This document shows positions 1 to 9,087 of a DNA stretch of 64,000 bases, piece after piece; within the stretch, counting starts at the first letter, position 1, and the number at the start of each line of letters is the position of its first letter. The notes beneath the pieces are model-generated. The model did no database searches, was not told the DNA's origin, and worked only from the letters and a program-made list of their open reading frames with translations. The translations under genes and the position numbers were made by a program. The DNA is from Novosphingobium mathurense (GTDB taxonomy: Bacteria > Pseudomonadota > Alphaproteobacteria > Sphingomonadales > Sphingomonadaceae), in the NCBI RefSeq assembly GCF_900168325.1, contig NZ_FVZE01000001.1, forward strand, positions 744,001-808,000, given 5' to 3'.

Positions 1-450
1 GGCGCGGAGCATCACGTCCCGCAAGATCGGCAGGCAACCGGCAGACAGGAAGCTGGCGATCATCATGCCGCCGGGTGCAAGCGCCTTGCGGATGTGGATG
101 AGGGCGCCGGGCAGATCGTTGAGCGTGTCGAGCGTGCCCAGGCTGGCGATCAGGTCGAAACCATCGAGAGGGTAGGGCTGTTCCTCGTCGAAGCCTTTCG
201 CCGGTTCGACCTCGGTCACCTTGACGCCGCGCGCTGCAAGGTTTCGGGCAAGCTCGCCCGTCCAGTCGCCGATGATGAGCGCGCTCGCCGGTTCGAAGCG
301 CAGGAACTCAAGACGCTCGATCACGTCTTCGACCATGTCCTCGATCAGGTAGCGCGGCGCATCGGGGCGGTTCTGCAGCGCGAGCATACGACAGCGGGCC
401 ATGCGGCGCCGGGTCTGGGAGAATATGCGGGGGGGACCTTTGCTAGCCAT
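1..450 (-). CDS. Class I SAM-dependent methyltransferase (3' end outside window)
   Basis: Read on the complement from an ATG at 450. The first 150 codons are present and the reading frame is still open at base 1, so the C-terminus is missing. The start reads MASKGPPRIFSQTRRR. A Rossmann-like stretch with the segment LIIGDWTGELARNLAARG is followed by FDLIASLGTLDTLNDLPGAL and by APGGMMIASF, the usual order of SAM-binding motif I, motif II/III and the post-III strand. Overall it resembles BioC/NDUFAF5-type methyltransferases, which often sit next to comF in alphaproteobacteria (family knowledge). The substrate cannot be told. It is divergent from comF, with 73 bp between the starts. Confidence 0.8.
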   Translation of the reverse strand, partial: MASKGPPRIFSQTRRRMARCRMLALQNRPDAPRYLIEDMVEDVIERLEFLRFEPASALIIGDWTGELARNLAARGVKVTEVEPAKGFDEEQPYPLDGFDLIASLGTLDTLNDLPGALIHIRKALAPGGMMIASFLSAGCLPILRDVMLRA

Positions 451-523
451 CCGTGCCCCCTGCCGCGTGTTCGCCGATCACGCAACCGCTTGTCGCGCCC
501 GGGCGATCGGCTAGCATGGCGCG

Positions 524-1264
524 ATGCCGCTTTCCCAAGCCCTTGCGCCGTTGGTGGACCTGGTTTTTCCGCCGCGCTGCCCGCTGTGCGGTGAGGGAAT
601 TGCGGCGCAGACGGGCCTGTGTTCCACCTGCTGGTCGCAACTTGCCATTCCCGGCGATCCATCCTGCGCGGCCTGTTCGCGGCCTTTCGCGGAAGGGACG
701 GGCGAAGGCACCATCTGCGCGCCATGTCTTGCCTCCCCCCCACGCCATGACGGGATCGCCGCAGCCACGCTCTACAACGATGTTTCGCGCAAGCTGGTGC
801 TCTCGCTCAAGCACGGCAATCGCATCTCGCTTGCCCCGATGATGGCCGGATTGATGCGGGCGAAGCTGCCATTCGTGGATGAGACCTGGGTGGTCGTGCC
901 GGTGCCGCTGCATCGCTGGCGGATATGGAAGCGTGGTTACAACCAGTCCGCAGAACTGGCGCGCGAGATCTGCAAGGTCACACGGGCACGCCATTGCGTC
1001 GACCTTCTGGAGCGCCGAAAGGCGACGCCCTCGCTTGGCGGGTTGGGGCGAAAGGCTCGCAAACGCATGCTGTCAGGTGCGATCGATCTGAACCCGCGCC
1101 GGGTGCCTCAAGCGCAGGGGGCGAAGATCGTCCTGGTCGACGATGTCATGACCAGCGGGGCAACAAGCGACGCCTGCGTGGCTGCACTCAAGCGGGCTGG
1201 AGCCGAAACGGTCGTGATTGCCTGCTTTTCACGGGTGCTGGACGAAGCGCTCGACTTGACCTGA
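524..1264 (+). CDS. comF: ComF family protein (double zinc ribbon phosphoribosyltransferase)
   Basis: 246 aa. The N-terminus carries cysteine pairs CPLC (about 19-22), CSTC (33-36), CAAC (48-51) and CAPC (65-68), a double zinc ribbon. The C-terminal half is a type I phosphoribosyltransferase fold with the PRPP-binding loop VLVDDVMTSGAT near residue 205. ComF proteins are linked to DNA uptake and to replication-fork recovery in other bacteria, but the exact reaction is not settled. The length is normal for the family. No rho-independent terminator follows on this strand: the hairpin just downstream has its U-tract on the opposite strand. Confidence 0.93.
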   Translation: MPLSQALAPLVDLVFPPRCPLCGEGIAAQTGLCSTCWSQLAIPGDPSCAACSRPFAEGTGEGTICAPCLASPPRHDGIAAATLYNDVSRKLVLSLKHGNRISLAPMMAGLMRAKLPFVDETWVVVPVPLHRWRIWKRGYNQSAELAREICKVTRARHCVDLLERRKATPSLGGLGRKARKRMLSGAIDLNPRRVPQAQGAKIVLVDDVMTSGATSDACVAALKRAGAETVVIACFSRVLDEALDLT

Positions 1265-1277
1265 CGGCGTGCATGCC

Positions 1278-1312
1278 CAAACGAAAACGCCCGGAGCATT
1301 AGGCTCCGGGCG
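1278..1312 (-). terminator. Intrinsic terminator on the minus strand
   Basis: A perfect 10-bp stem (CGCCCGGAGC / GCTCCGGGCG, 1288-1312) has a 5-nt loop. Read on the minus strand it is followed by TTTTCGTTTG; on the plus strand it is followed by TCCTCGTG. It therefore terminates minus-strand transcription. No minus-strand protein gene lies within reach upstream, since hisI is on the plus strand, and this is the main argument for an RNA gene in the gap. Confidence 0.6.
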
Positions 1313-1460
1313 TCCTCGTGACGAAACTCGTGGACCCCGCTGTGCGGTTCAGCGACACCCCTGTTTGTCGCTTAGTCCGATCCCTCAACTTGGTTCCCTG
1401 AACCGTGGCGCTTGTCTGTCAGCGACCTTTGGGTCAGAAGCAGCCCCCCAGCTGCATGGG
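1286..1460 (-). ncRNA. Putative structured small RNA in the comF-hisI gap
   Basis: The gap 1265-1583 (319 bp) holds no convincing protein gene. On the minus strand it can fold as a long rod: GACCC (near 1436) with GGGTC (near 1333), CGCTG with CAGCG, CGGTTCAG (1397-1404) with CTGAACCG (1345-1352), an inner 7-bp hairpin AGCGACA/TGTCGCT, and the terminator at 1278-1312. A transcript of roughly 150-190 nt ending there has the size and rod shape of 6S RNA, but I cannot confirm that family from memory. The 5' end is a guess. The same pairings exist on the plus strand; the terminator is what favours minus. Confidence 0.35.
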
Positions 1461-1583
1461 TAAATTCCTACGAAACGCCGATCTTGCAAAGTGAATTTCC
1501 GGCATTGCGTGGATTTTGGCCCCCATCTGTGGTTATCGTGCAACATTCAAATTGTGTAACAGGCTGAAAAGGAAATCTCCGGC

Positions 1584-1958
1584 ATGTCAGACGTCTCGAG
1601 CGCCGAACGCGAACTGGGATCAGCATTTCTCCCCAAGTTCGATGCGCATGGACTGCTGATCGCCATCGCCGTCGATGCAGTCAGCCGCGACATACTCATG
1701 GTTGCCTACATGGACGAGGAAGCGTTAGCGAAGACCCGCGAAACGGGTCTTGCCCACTTTCACTCGCGCTCGCGCGGCAAACTCTGGCTCAAAGGTGAGA
1801 CTTCCGGTCATTTCCTGCGCGTGCAGGAAATTCGGGTCGATTGCGACCAGGATGCACTGATGCTGCTCGTCAAGCCGGAAGGGCCAGCCTGCCATACCGG
1901 CGCCCGCAGCTGCTTCTATCGCCAGTTGGAAGGCGACGCACTGGGCCGAATTGCTTAA
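1584..1958 (+). CDS. hisI: Phosphoribosyl-AMP cyclohydrolase
   Basis: 124 aa, cytoplasmic. It opens the adenine ring of phosphoribosyl-AMP to give ProFAR, the third step of histidine synthesis. Family signatures are present: LMVAYMDEEALAKT in the first half, HSRSRGKLWLKGETSG in the middle, and the metal-binding segment DCDQDALMLLVKPEGPACHTG with its conserved Asp and Cys residues. It is the stand-alone cyclohydrolase without a HisE domain, and the length is usual. No other his gene is nearby, so it appears to be transcribed alone from the AT-rich stretch before it. Confidence 0.95.
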   Translation: MSDVSSAERELGSAFLPKFDAHGLLIAIAVDAVSRDILMVAYMDEEALAKTRETGLAHFHSRSRGKLWLKGETSGHFLRVQEIRVDCDQDALMLLVKPEGPACHTGARSCFYRQLEGDALGRIA

Positions 1959-1971
1959 TAATCAGGGTGTG

Positions 1972-2004
1972 TCGGGAAGGGCGGATCCGGTCCATCCTTC
2001 CCGA
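1972..2004. terminator. Inverted repeat between convergent genes
   Basis: A 9-bp stem, TCGGGAAGG / CCTTCCCGA, encloses a 15-nt loop that itself contains GGATCCGGTCC. It lies between the convergent ends of hisI and the dienelactone hydrolase gene. There is no clear T-run on either side, so it is only a possible bidirectional terminator. Confidence 0.35.
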
Positions 2005-2012
2005 AGGATCAT

Positions 2013-2720
2013 TCAGCCGAGGATTTCGTCGAAGAGGCTGACCATCGAGGCCCAGCTCTGGCGATCGGCGCTGGCATCGTAGCCCAGCGCGTCCATCCCC
2101 CGGGCATCGCTGGCCGGTTCGGTGAAGCCGTGCTTGACGCCGCTGTAGGCATGGAAGTGCCAGTTGGCGCCAGCCGCATCCATTTCTTCCCAGAAGTGCA
2201 TGACCTGATCGCGCGGAACCATCGGGTCGGCATCACCATGGCAGACGAGGACGCGGGCCTTGATCGCGCCGGGCTCGGTCGGGACGCATGCATCGAGTGT
2301 GCCGTGGAAGCTGACGACGGCGGCAAGGTCCTGCCCGTCACGCGCGGATTCCAGCGCAGCCTGTCCACCCATGCAATAGCCGATGGCGAACATGGTCAAG
2401 CCCTCGGCCTCGGGCTGGGACCGTAGCGCCGAGATCGCGGCAGCGCAGCGCGCACGGTAGTAGGCATTGTCTTCGCGCAGCGCCTTGGCCATCGGGAACG
2501 AGGCTTCGAAGCTCTCGACCGGTTCGCCGTAGAAGTCCGCGACCATCGCGAGATAGCCGAGTTCAGCCAGCATTGCGGCGCGGCGGGCAGTGCCTTCGTT
2601 GTGATTGGCAATCGTCGGGAAGACGAGCACCGCAGCACGCGGCGTCCCTTGCGGGCGGGCGAGCCACCCGGTCAGGTCCACGCCGGCATGCGAATAGGAG
2701 ACGGATTTCAGTTCACTCAT
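2013..2720 (-). CDS. Dienelactone hydrolase family protein
   Basis: 235 aa, alpha/beta hydrolase fold. The nucleophile elbow is GYCMGG (Cys nucleophile, as in dienelactone hydrolases), with Asp in HGDADPM and His in VKHGF completing a Cys-Asp-His triad. The substrate cannot be inferred; the family includes carboxymethylenebutenolidase and many esterases of unknown role. The start ([10 protein letters not shown]) is fixed by an ATGA overlap with the cysK stop at 2717-2720, which implies translational coupling. The reading frame stays open far upstream inside cysK, but that part has no family similarity. Confidence 0.88.
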   Translation of the reverse strand: MSELKSVSYSHAGVDLTGWLARPQGTPRAAVLVFPTIANHNEGTARRAAMLAELGYLAMVADFYGEPVESFEASFPMAKALREDNAYYRARCAAAISALRSQPEAEGLTMFAIGYCMGGQAALESARDGQDLAAVVSFHGTLDACVPTEPGAIKARVLVCHGDADPMVPRDQVMHFWEEMDAAGANWHFHAYSGVKHGFTEPASDARGMDALGYDASADRQSWASMVSLFDEILG

Positions 2721-3634
2721 TCGGGAAGAAACTCCGGAACCGACAGATAGCGCTCGCCGGTGTCGTAGTTGAAACCGAGGACTCGGCTGCCCGCGGGCAG
2801 TTCCTTCAGCTTCTGGGCGATGGCGGCGAGCGTTGCGCCCGAACTGATCCCCACCAGCATGCCTTCGGTCGTGGCGCAGCGGCGCGCCATTTCCTTGGCG
2901 TCGGCGGGATCGACCTGGATCGCGCCATCGATCGACTGGGTGTGCAGGTTGGACGGGATGAAGCCCGCGCCGATGCCCTGGATCGGGTGCGGACCGGGCT
3001 GGCCACCGGAAATGACCGGCGAAAGGGTCGGCTCGACCGCATAGGCCTTCATGCCCGGCCACTTGGCCTTGAGCGTCTCGGCGCAGCCGGTGAGGTGCCC
3101 GCCGGTGCCCACGCCGGTAATCAGAACGTCGATGGGGGTGTCTGCGAAGTCGCTCAGGATTTCCTGTGCCGTCGTGCGGACATGGATATCGACGTTGGCC
3201 GGATTGTCGAACTGCTGGGGCATCCATGCGCCCGGCGTGCTCTCGACCAGCTCCTTTGCGCGCTCGATTGCGCCCTTCATGCCCTTTTCCTTGGGCGTGA
3301 GGTCGAACGTGGCGCCATAGGCCAGCATGAGCCGGCGGCGTTCGATCGACATCGATTCGGGCATGACAAGGACCAGCTTGTAGCCCTTGACCGCGGCCAC
3401 CATGGCAAGGCCGATACCGGTGTTGCCCGATGTCGGCTCGATGATCGTCCCGCCCGGCTTGAGACTGCCGTCAGCCTCTGCAGCCTCGATCATGGCGAGA
3501 CCGATGCGGTCCTTGATCGAACCGCCGGGATTGGCGCGCTCGGCCTTCACCCAGACTTCATGGTCCGGGAACAGGCGCGAGAGCCGGATGTGCGGCGTAT
3601 TGCCGATCGTGGCGAGAATGCTGTCAGCCTTCAT
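2717..3634 (-). CDS. cysK: Cysteine synthase A (O-acetylserine sulfhydrylase)
   Basis: 305 aa. A PLP enzyme making cysteine from O-acetylserine and sulfide. It contains [12 protein letters not shown] at the start, the PLP lysine in NPGGSIKDR, the substrate loop [12 protein letters not shown], the phosphate-binding [10 protein letters not shown] and the late ISSGAT motif. Two in-frame ATGs (3640 and 3634) lie in GGGAGCATGAGCATG; the second has the better Shine-Dalgarno spacing (about 9 nt from GAGGG) and gives the usual N-terminus. The start lies inside the 3' end of the MFS gene (stop at 3624-3626), so MFS, cysK and the hydrolase form one overlapping operon. Confidence 0.94.
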   Translation of the reverse strand: MKADSILATIGNTPHIRLSRLFPDHEVWVKAERANPGGSIKDRIGLAMIEAAEADGSLKPGGTIIEPTSGNTGIGLAMVAAVKGYKLVLVMPESMSIERRRLMLAYGATFDLTPKEKGMKGAIERAKELVESTPGAWMPQQFDNPANVDIHVRTTAQEILSDFADTPIDVLITGVGTGGHLTGCAETLKAKWPGMKAYAVEPTLSPVISGGQPGPHPIQGIGAGFIPSNLHTQSIDGAIQVDPADAKEMARRCATTEGMLVGISSGATLAAIAQKLKELPAGSRVLGFNYDTGERYLSVPEFLPE

Positions 3635-4901
3635 GCTCATGCTCCCTCTGGCGATAATAGGATTCGAATGTGCGGGCATTGCGGATCTCGGGGAAGATCC
3701 ATGCCCAGAGTACGGTAATGACTATGGCAGCGCCGCCGCCGAAAACAACAGCCCCACTGGCGCCGAGCAGGGCAGCGGCCACGCCGGACTGCATTTCGCC
3801 CAGTTCATTGGAAGCGGAGACGGCCACGCCCGATATTGCCGAGACGCGACCGCGCATCTCGTCTGGCGTATTGAGCTGGATCAGCGAGTTGCGGATGAAG
3901 ACCGAAATCATGTCCGCTGCGCCCAGCACGGCCAGGAAGCCCAGCGACAGCCAGTAATTCCAAGAGAGGCCGAACGCCACGGTTGCCGCACCGTAGGCGC
4001 CGACCGCCAGCAGCATCTTCACGCCGACATTGGTGTTGAAAGGCCGGAACGAGAGCAACAGGGCGACGATGGCGGCGCCGAAGGCAGGGGCAGCGCGCAT
4101 CGGGCCCAGGCCCTCTGGTCCGACATGCAGGATGTCGCGGGCAAAGACCGGCAGCAGGGCAGTCGCCCCGCCGAGCAGGACGGCGAAGAGGTCCAGCGTG
4201 ATGCAGCCGCGCAGGAATCGCTCGTGCCAGACGAAGTGGAAGCCCTGCACGATCTGGCGCACGGGATGCGCCTTGCGGGCATGGGACGAGGGCGCCGGCA
4301 ATGAGCGGATCATGATGATGCTGGCACTGGCCATCACCATCAGCACCAGCGAGATCCAGTAGGGCAGGGCACGCTCATGTGCGAAGAGGAAGCCGTACGA
4401 TGCCGGGCCAACGACGGTGCCGGCTTGCCAGGCGATGGAATTGAGCGCGATGGCCTTTGGGATCAGTTCGGCCGGCACGATGTTGGGCGCGATCGCGCTC
4501 AGGGCCGGGCCGACGAAGATGCGGGCGCTGCCATGCAGGGCCGCGAAGAAGAACAGCAGCGGCAGGCTGTGGATCTCGAGCATCGTCGTTACCGCCAGGC
4601 CGCCGGCGATGATCATGTCCACGCACATCGCTGCAGCGGCAACCTTGCGCCGGTCGAACATGTCCGCGACCACGCCTGCGACGGGGGTCAGCAGGAACAG
4701 CGGCACGAACTGGACCAGTCCGAGAATGCCAAGCTGCAGCGATGCCTGCGGGATCGACATGCCGTATTCGGAACGGGCTACGTCGTAGAGCTGGTAGCCG
4801 ATGATCACGACCATGCCCGTCGTGGCGACAACGGACATGAAGCGGGCGAACCAGAACTTGCGGAAGTCGGCGATGCGAAGGGGGGACGATGGTGTGCTCA
4901 C
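3624..4901 (-). CDS. MFS transporter, EntS-like
   Basis: About 425 aa with some 12 membrane segments. After a short cytoplasmic N-terminus ([19 protein letters not shown]) it follows the MFS_3 pattern, including [16 protein letters not shown] after the second helix. This family includes the enterobactin exporter EntS and many exporters of unknown substrate. The start is uncertain: a GTG at 4901 ([13 protein letters not shown]) is preferred, while a TTG at 4937 would add 12 residues but lacks a ribosome-binding site. The 3' end overlaps cysK. Whether it exports a cysteine-related compound is only a guess from context. Confidence 0.85.
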   Translation of the reverse strand: MSTPSSPLRIADFRKFWFARFMSVVATTGMVVIIGYQLYDVARSEYGMSIPQASLQLGILGLVQFVPLFLLTPVAGVVADMFDRRKVAAAAMCVDMIIAGGLAVTTMLEIHSLPLLFFFAALHGSARIFVGPALSAIAPNIVPAELIPKAIALNSIAWQAGTVVGPASYGFLFAHERALPYWISLVLMVMASASIIMIRSLPAPSSHARKAHPVRQIVQGFHFVWHERFLRGCITLDLFAVLLGGATALLPVFARDILHVGPEGLGPMRAAPAFGAAIVALLLSFRPFNTNVGVKMLLAVGAYGAATVAFGLSWNYWLSLGFLAVLGAADMISVFIRNSLIQLNTPDEMRGRVSAISGVAVSASNELGEMQSGVAAALLGASGAVVFGGGAAIVITVLWAWIFPEIRNARTFESYYRQREHEHEG

Positions 4902-4957
4902 GCGCGCACCTGTGGCACCGCCGTCGTCCCTTGCCAAGTCGGTCGTTTAAATGTCTC

Positions 4958-7084
4958 TTACAGTGAGAATTTTGCCGTCAGGCGGATGTCCCTGCCGGCA
5001 ATCGGCACAAAGTCGCGCGTCTCAGACGCAGCGAGGCGGCCGGTCACGTCGAAAAGGTTGTCAGCCGACAGGATCAGCGAGACCGGACCGTCCTCACCCA
5101 TCGGACGCCAGGTGGCGCTGGCATTGACGAGCGTGAAGGCGCTGGTGGGGTTTTCGTTATCGGCGACGCGGTCCTGCCTTGCGTTCCATTCGACATCTCC
5201 GCGCAGGGAAAACACGGGCGAGCCGAATTCGAGACCGCCGCGCAGGCGCAGCGGCGGGATGCGAGGGACCGGGCCGATGTTGACGAGGCGCGCATGCGTG
5301 TAATCCACACCGGCGTCGAACTTCAGGGAATTGTCCATGCCCCAACGCAGGAAGGTCAACTCGCCTTCGGCCTCGACGCCGCGGAAACGGGCAGGGGCCT
5401 GGAGATACTGGTAGACCGGGAAGTCCTCGATGATTTGGCCCGTCGGGACCGCAGTAATGAAGTTGGCGAAGTTGGTGCCGAAGGCCGTGACCGAGGCGTT
5501 GAAAGCGCCGCCGCTGTATCGCACGCCAGCCTCGATGCCATCGCTGCGCTCGACGGTGAAGCCGGGATCGCCGCGCTCGTAGGACTGGGTGGCGTCGTGC
5601 ATGCCGTCGACGAAAAGCTCCTCGGCAGAAGGCGCGCGTTCGCCGTGCAAGTAGTTCACCGAGACGGTCATGTTCTCGATCGGGTGCCAGGCGATGCCTG
5701 CCACGCCGGAGTACTGTGAGAAGTTGCGCTTCTCGTTCGCTGGAACGGTGCGGATGCGCGTGTTTTCATAGCGCATGGCTCCCTCCAGGTCGAAGGCGCC
5801 CAGTTCGATGTGTTGCAGGGTAAAGACCGCGAAGCGATCGGTCTGGTTGTCCGGCAGGAGCAATTCATCGCCGCTGATGTCGAGGCGTTTGGATGAATAT
5901 TGCACGCCGGTGCTGCCGCTCCAGATGCCGCGCCGCGCCTGGTCGGCCTGTGCACGCACTTCCAGGCCCTTGCTGTGGAACCGGGTGCCGATATTGCCGT
6001 CTTCGACTTCGGCGTGCTCATAGTCCCCAAATGCCCCGCGCAGTTCCACGCGTTTGAGGAACCCGTCGAGGTTGAGACCGGCACGAAGGTCGACGCGGGT
6101 CTGGCGCAGGGAGATGGATGTCGCCCCCGGATCGGTCGAGGGGCGTGGCGGAATGCTGTAGTCGGTCGCCAGTCGTTCGAACGAGACGCCGATGTCGCCG
6201 CCTTCATCGATGAAAGCGATGCCCGAGCCCAGCGTCCAGCCCTTGGCCCAGCTGTTGGGGATCCGTCCCTTGCGGTTGGCCTGCGCCGTCAGGCTTGCCG
6301 CGCCGTCGGAATCGCCATTTTCCGCCAGGTCACTGGCTTGCGTCAGGGTTTGCGCACGCAATTCCGGGGAGAGGACGTGGCCGCCCACGCGCAGGTCATT
6401 GGCATGGTTGTACGAGGCATCGAAGTGAGCGACAACGCGCGGATCGAGCCGGATGTCGGCGGCAATGCCCCCGTTCACGGCATCGGCCGCAGTGCCGTAG
6501 GAGCCCAGAGCATCGAGAGTGAAGAGCTTGTCCGGGATGCGGCGGGGAATGCGCTTGTCGGTGGCGTTGACTGCGCCGCCTGCCGGGTCGCTGGCGTAAA
6601 GCAGGACGCGCGGGCCGTGCAGGACCTCGACCCTGTCGACGTTGAGCGTGTCTAGCGAGACGGCATGATCCGCCGAAACGGAAGATGCGTCGAGCGAGCC
6701 GAGCCCGTCGAGCAGCACTTGGACGCGCGGCCCATCGAAGCCGCGCAGGATCGGGCGGGAGACGCCCGGCGCAAAGCCGCTGCTCGAGACGCCGGGAAGG
6801 CTCGCCAGCATCTGGCCGATCTGCGGCGCCAGATTGCGGGTGAGCGTCTCGCCCTGAAGCACGACAGGTGCGGAGATTGGATCGGTGTTCCCGGAGATCA
6901 CGCGGCCCGTGACAATGATGTCCGGGCCGCTTTCGCTGGCGTGCGTACTGTCGTCTGCAGGAGTGACCGTTTGGGGGGCTGCGGTTTGGGCGAAGGTGGT
7001 AACGGCGGCGAAGGGAAGTGCTGCGGTTGCGAGGAAGCTGGCGCGGACCAGCGTGGCGATTCGGGGGGAGGAGAGCCTGCTCAT
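4958..7084 (-). CDS. TonB-dependent receptor, probable zinc receptor (ZnuD-like)
   Basis: 708 aa outer-membrane receptor. A signal peptide (to about residue 33, ending FAQTAAPQ) precedes the plug domain with an early TonB-box-like DIIVTGRV, then LRGFDGPRVQVLLDG and VEVLHGPRVLLYASDPAGG. The rest is a 22-strand barrel ending in LTAKFSL with the terminal aromatic pattern. The large extracellular loop near residues 240-275, rich in Asp, Ser and Ala, and the overall plug sequence resemble ZnuD. A Zur-type operator sits 18 bp before the start, supporting zinc. The substrate call rests on that site and on resemblance, not on known ligand residues. Confidence 0.85.
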   Translation of the reverse strand: MSRLSSPRIATLVRASFLATAALPFAAVTTFAQTAAPQTVTPADDSTHASESGPDIIVTGRVISGNTDPISAPVVLQGETLTRNLAPQIGQMLASLPGVSSSGFAPGVSRPILRGFDGPRVQVLLDGLGSLDASSVSADHAVSLDTLNVDRVEVLHGPRVLLYASDPAGGAVNATDKRIPRRIPDKLFTLDALGSYGTAADAVNGGIAADIRLDPRVVAHFDASYNHANDLRVGGHVLSPELRAQTLTQASDLAENGDSDGAASLTAQANRKGRIPNSWAKGWTLGSGIAFIDEGGDIGVSFERLATDYSIPPRPSTDPGATSISLRQTRVDLRAGLNLDGFLKRVELRGAFGDYEHAEVEDGNIGTRFHSKGLEVRAQADQARRGIWSGSTGVQYSSKRLDISGDELLLPDNQTDRFAVFTLQHIELGAFDLEGAMRYENTRIRTVPANEKRNFSQYSGVAGIAWHPIENMTVSVNYLHGERAPSAEELFVDGMHDATQSYERGDPGFTVERSDGIEAGVRYSGGAFNASVTAFGTNFANFITAVPTGQIIEDFPVYQYLQAPARFRGVEAEGELTFLRWGMDNSLKFDAGVDYTHARLVNIGPVPRIPPLRLRGGLEFGSPVFSLRGDVEWNARQDRVADNENPTSAFTLVNASATWRPMGEDGPVSLILSADNLFDVTGRLAASETRDFVPIAGRDIRLTAKFSL

Positions 7085-7102
7085 GTCTCCCGCTTACTTG
7101 TG

Positions 7103-7122
7103 ATGTTATACTATATCAACAT
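7103..7122. promoter_or_regulatory. Zur box upstream of the ZnuD-like receptor
   Basis: On the plus strand the site reads ATGTTATACTATATCAACAT, an imperfect dyad that closely matches the alphaproteobacterial Zur motif (ATGTTATA-N-TATAACAT type), with a complete left half-site. It ends 18 bp from the receptor start codon, where bound repressor would block transcription. This predicts induction of the receptor under zinc starvation. Confidence 0.65.
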
Positions 7123-7230
7123 TGGATTGCGGTCGATCCGGAGGAAATGACGCACTGCGGCATGCGCGGTGGCTCGGGCAAAGCTCGAAAGTGCTCTCTG
7201 AAGTCTGCCGTGTCGCGCCGCGGCACGAAA

Positions 7231-7569
7231 TCAGCGGCGCGGACGCAGGCGCGGATTGGGCTGGATGGCGTCGACCAGCTTGAGGAATTCGTCCACGCGG
7301 ATGATCCGCTCGAACTGGAACCCGGCGCGGCCTTCATGGGACCAGATCAGGTGCGCCTCGATCCGACCGATGACGGGCAGACGAATGACGACACGCTCGC
7401 CGCGTTCCAGCTCGAGTTCGCCGTCGGCCATGAACCCTTGGGCGGAAACGTTGACGATGTGCAGGTGGACGTCGCCCAATTGCCGGTGCTCACCGATGAC
7501 CGAATGGTCAACCGGATGGCGTGCCGCGCGGCGCTTGTCGGTTACGCTGAGCTGTGCTCCGGCACTCAT
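7231..7569 (-). CDS. PilZ domain protein
   Basis: 112 aa, a single PilZ domain. The c-di-GMP-binding pattern is visible: an RxxxR-type stretch in DKRRAARHPVD (about residues 11-21) and NVSAQGF (about 40-46) matching (D/N)xSxxG. It probably binds cyclic di-GMP and acts as an adaptor in surface behaviour; the target is unknown. It is monocistronic between tyrS and the zinc receptor. A second, unrelated-looking PilZ protein occurs at 49179-49502. Confidence 0.85.
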   Translation of the reverse strand: MSAGAQLSVTDKRRAARHPVDHSVIGEHRQLGDVHLHIVNVSAQGFMADGELELERGERVVIRLPVIGRIEAHLIWSHEGRAGFQFERIIRVDEFLKLVDAIQPNPRLRPRR

Positions 7570-7630
7570 CGTCGTTTTGCCTCAATGTCGTTGTCGAGGC
7601 TGGCATGATGCATTCAATTGGCAAACAATC

Positions 7631-7662
7631 CGTAAACCCGGCAAGATTTTGCCGGGTTTACG
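7631..7662 (-). terminator. Intrinsic terminator of tyrS
   Basis: A perfect 14-bp stem (CGTAAACCCGGCAA / TTGCCGGGTTTACG) with a 4-nt loop lies 16 bp past the tyrS stop. The stem has A-rich and T-rich outer ends, and on the minus strand it is followed by GATTGTTTG, so it can act as a rho-independent terminator. Confidence 0.7.
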
Positions 7663-7677
7663 GCGCGATGCCGAGAT

Positions 7678-8907
7678 TTACACGCCTTTAAGGATGCCGT
7701 GCTTTTTCTTGCCGAGGCTCAGCTTGCGCGTCTCTCCGGCAGGCACCGTGATCAGCTGGCCCGGATCGTCCATCGTGGCGTCGTCCAGCTTGACCGCACC
7801 TTCGCCGATCTTGCGCTTGGCCTCGCCGTTCGAGGCGGTGAATCCAAGGGCGGTGCAGGCCGCGCCAAGACGGATACCTTCCGCATTCACTTCGACAGTC
7901 GGAAGGTCTTCGCCCAGGCCACCGCCCGCGAAAGTCTCGGCGGCGGTCGCTTCGGCGGCCTTGGCAGCCTCCTCACCGCGGCACAGCTTGGTTGCCTCGT
8001 TGGCGAGAATCACCTTGGCATCATTGATCGCGCCGCCCTCGAGCGCCTCCAGCCGGGCAATCTCGTCGAGCGGCAGGTCGGTGAACAGGCGCAGGAACTT
8101 GCCGACGTCGCGGTCGTCGCAATTGCGCCAGAACTGCCAGTAATCGTAGGAAGACAGCGCGTCCTCGTTGAGCCAGACCGCACCGGAGACCGACTTGCCC
8201 ATCTTGGAGCCGTCGGCCTTGGTGATGAGCGGGGTCGTCAGGCCGAAGACTTCCTTGCTGTCCATGCGCCGGGCCAGTTCGACACCGTTGACGATGTTGC
8301 CCCACTGGTCCGATCCGCCCATCTGCAGGCGTACGCCCATGGTTTCGCTCAGGTGTCGGAAGTCGTAGCCCTGCAGGATCATGTAGTTGAATTCGAGGAA
8401 CGTCATCGGCTGCTCGCGCTCAAGGCGAAGCTTCACCGAATCGAAGCTGAGCATGCGGTTGACGGTGAAATGCGTGCCGACCTTCTGCAGCATCTCGATG
8501 TACCCGATCTGGCCCAGCCAGTCGTGGTTGTTGACCATCACCGCATCGGTCGGGCCGTCGCCGAAAGTCAGGAAGCGTTCGAAGGCCGTCCGAATCGAGG
8601 CGATATTCGCTTCGATGGCCTCGTTCGAGAGCATCTTGCGCACTTCGTCCTTGCCGGTCGGGTCGCCGATGCGCGTCGTGCCGCCGCCCATGAGGACGAT
8701 CGGCTTGTGGCCGGCCTGCTGGAGGCGGCGCAACAGCATGATCGAGACAAGGTTGCCGACATGGAGCGAGGAGGCCGTGGCGTCGAAGCCTACATAACCG
8801 GGCACGACCTGCTTGGAGGCGAGGGCGTCAAGGCCCTCGGCGTCGGTCATCTGGTGGATGTAGCCGCGCTCGTCGAGCAGGCGTAGCAGGGAAGAGTTGT
8901 AGGTCAT
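7678..8907 (-). CDS. tyrS: Tyrosyl-tRNA synthetase
   Basis: 409 aa, class I synthetase charging tRNA-Tyr. The HIGH motif appears as SLHVGNL near residue 47 and the KMSKS loop as SKMGKSVSG near 233. The tRNA-binding S4 domain is C-terminal ([13 protein letters not shown]). Tyrosine-site segments such as LQGYDFRHL and MGGSDQWGN are present. The chosen start, [15 protein letters not shown], matches family N-termini. The frame is open upstream, but that part is not conserved. Transcribed alone, with a strong terminator downstream. Confidence 0.95.
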   Translation of the reverse strand: MTYNSSLLRLLDERGYIHQMTDAEGLDALASKQVVPGYVGFDATASSLHVGNLVSIMLLRRLQQAGHKPIVLMGGGTTRIGDPTGKDEVRKMLSNEAIEANIASIRTAFERFLTFGDGPTDAVMVNNHDWLGQIGYIEMLQKVGTHFTVNRMLSFDSVKLRLEREQPMTFLEFNYMILQGYDFRHLSETMGVRLQMGGSDQWGNIVNGVELARRMDSKEVFGLTTPLITKADGSKMGKSVSGAVWLNEDALSSYDYWQFWRNCDDRDVGKFLRLFTDLPLDEIARLEALEGGAINDAKVILANEATKLCRGEEAAKAAEATAAETFAGGGLGEDLPTVEVNAEGIRLGAACTALGFTASNGEAKRKIGEGAVKLDDATMDDPGQLITVPAGETRKLSLGKKKHGILKGV

Positions 8908-9087
8908 GGCCTTGCCGTCTGGATGGTTGTCTCTTGATTGGAGCGGGGCGCCTAGCACGCAGCGGGCGTGAAACAAAGCGCACAGGCGCAGATGTCGCAC
9001 CGGCAAGGCGCATGATCGCAGGAAACTCGGGATCGGTGACGAAGCCGATTGCAATTTCGCGGCAGTTCCGCCCTAGTCCGCGCGACC

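Noticed and set aside
1288..1312. Hairpin taken as the comF terminator
   Set aside because: The U-tract lies on the minus strand; on the plus strand the stem is followed by TCCTCG, so it does not fit comF.
1421..1450. SRP (4.5S) RNA hint: GGGTCAGAAGCAGCCC on the plus strand
   Set aside because: It lacks the required GGAAG tetraloop segment and the paired stem of SRP helix 8, so the match is superficial.
2721..3227. Upstream extension of the dienelactone hydrolase frame to 3227
   Set aside because: It lies in another frame of cysK and has no hydrolase similarity; the ATGA overlap at 2717-2720 is the better start.
4902..4937. TTG start at 4937 for the MFS transporter
   Set aside because: No ribosome-binding site precedes it, and the extra 12 residues (MARDDGGATGAR) are not family-like.
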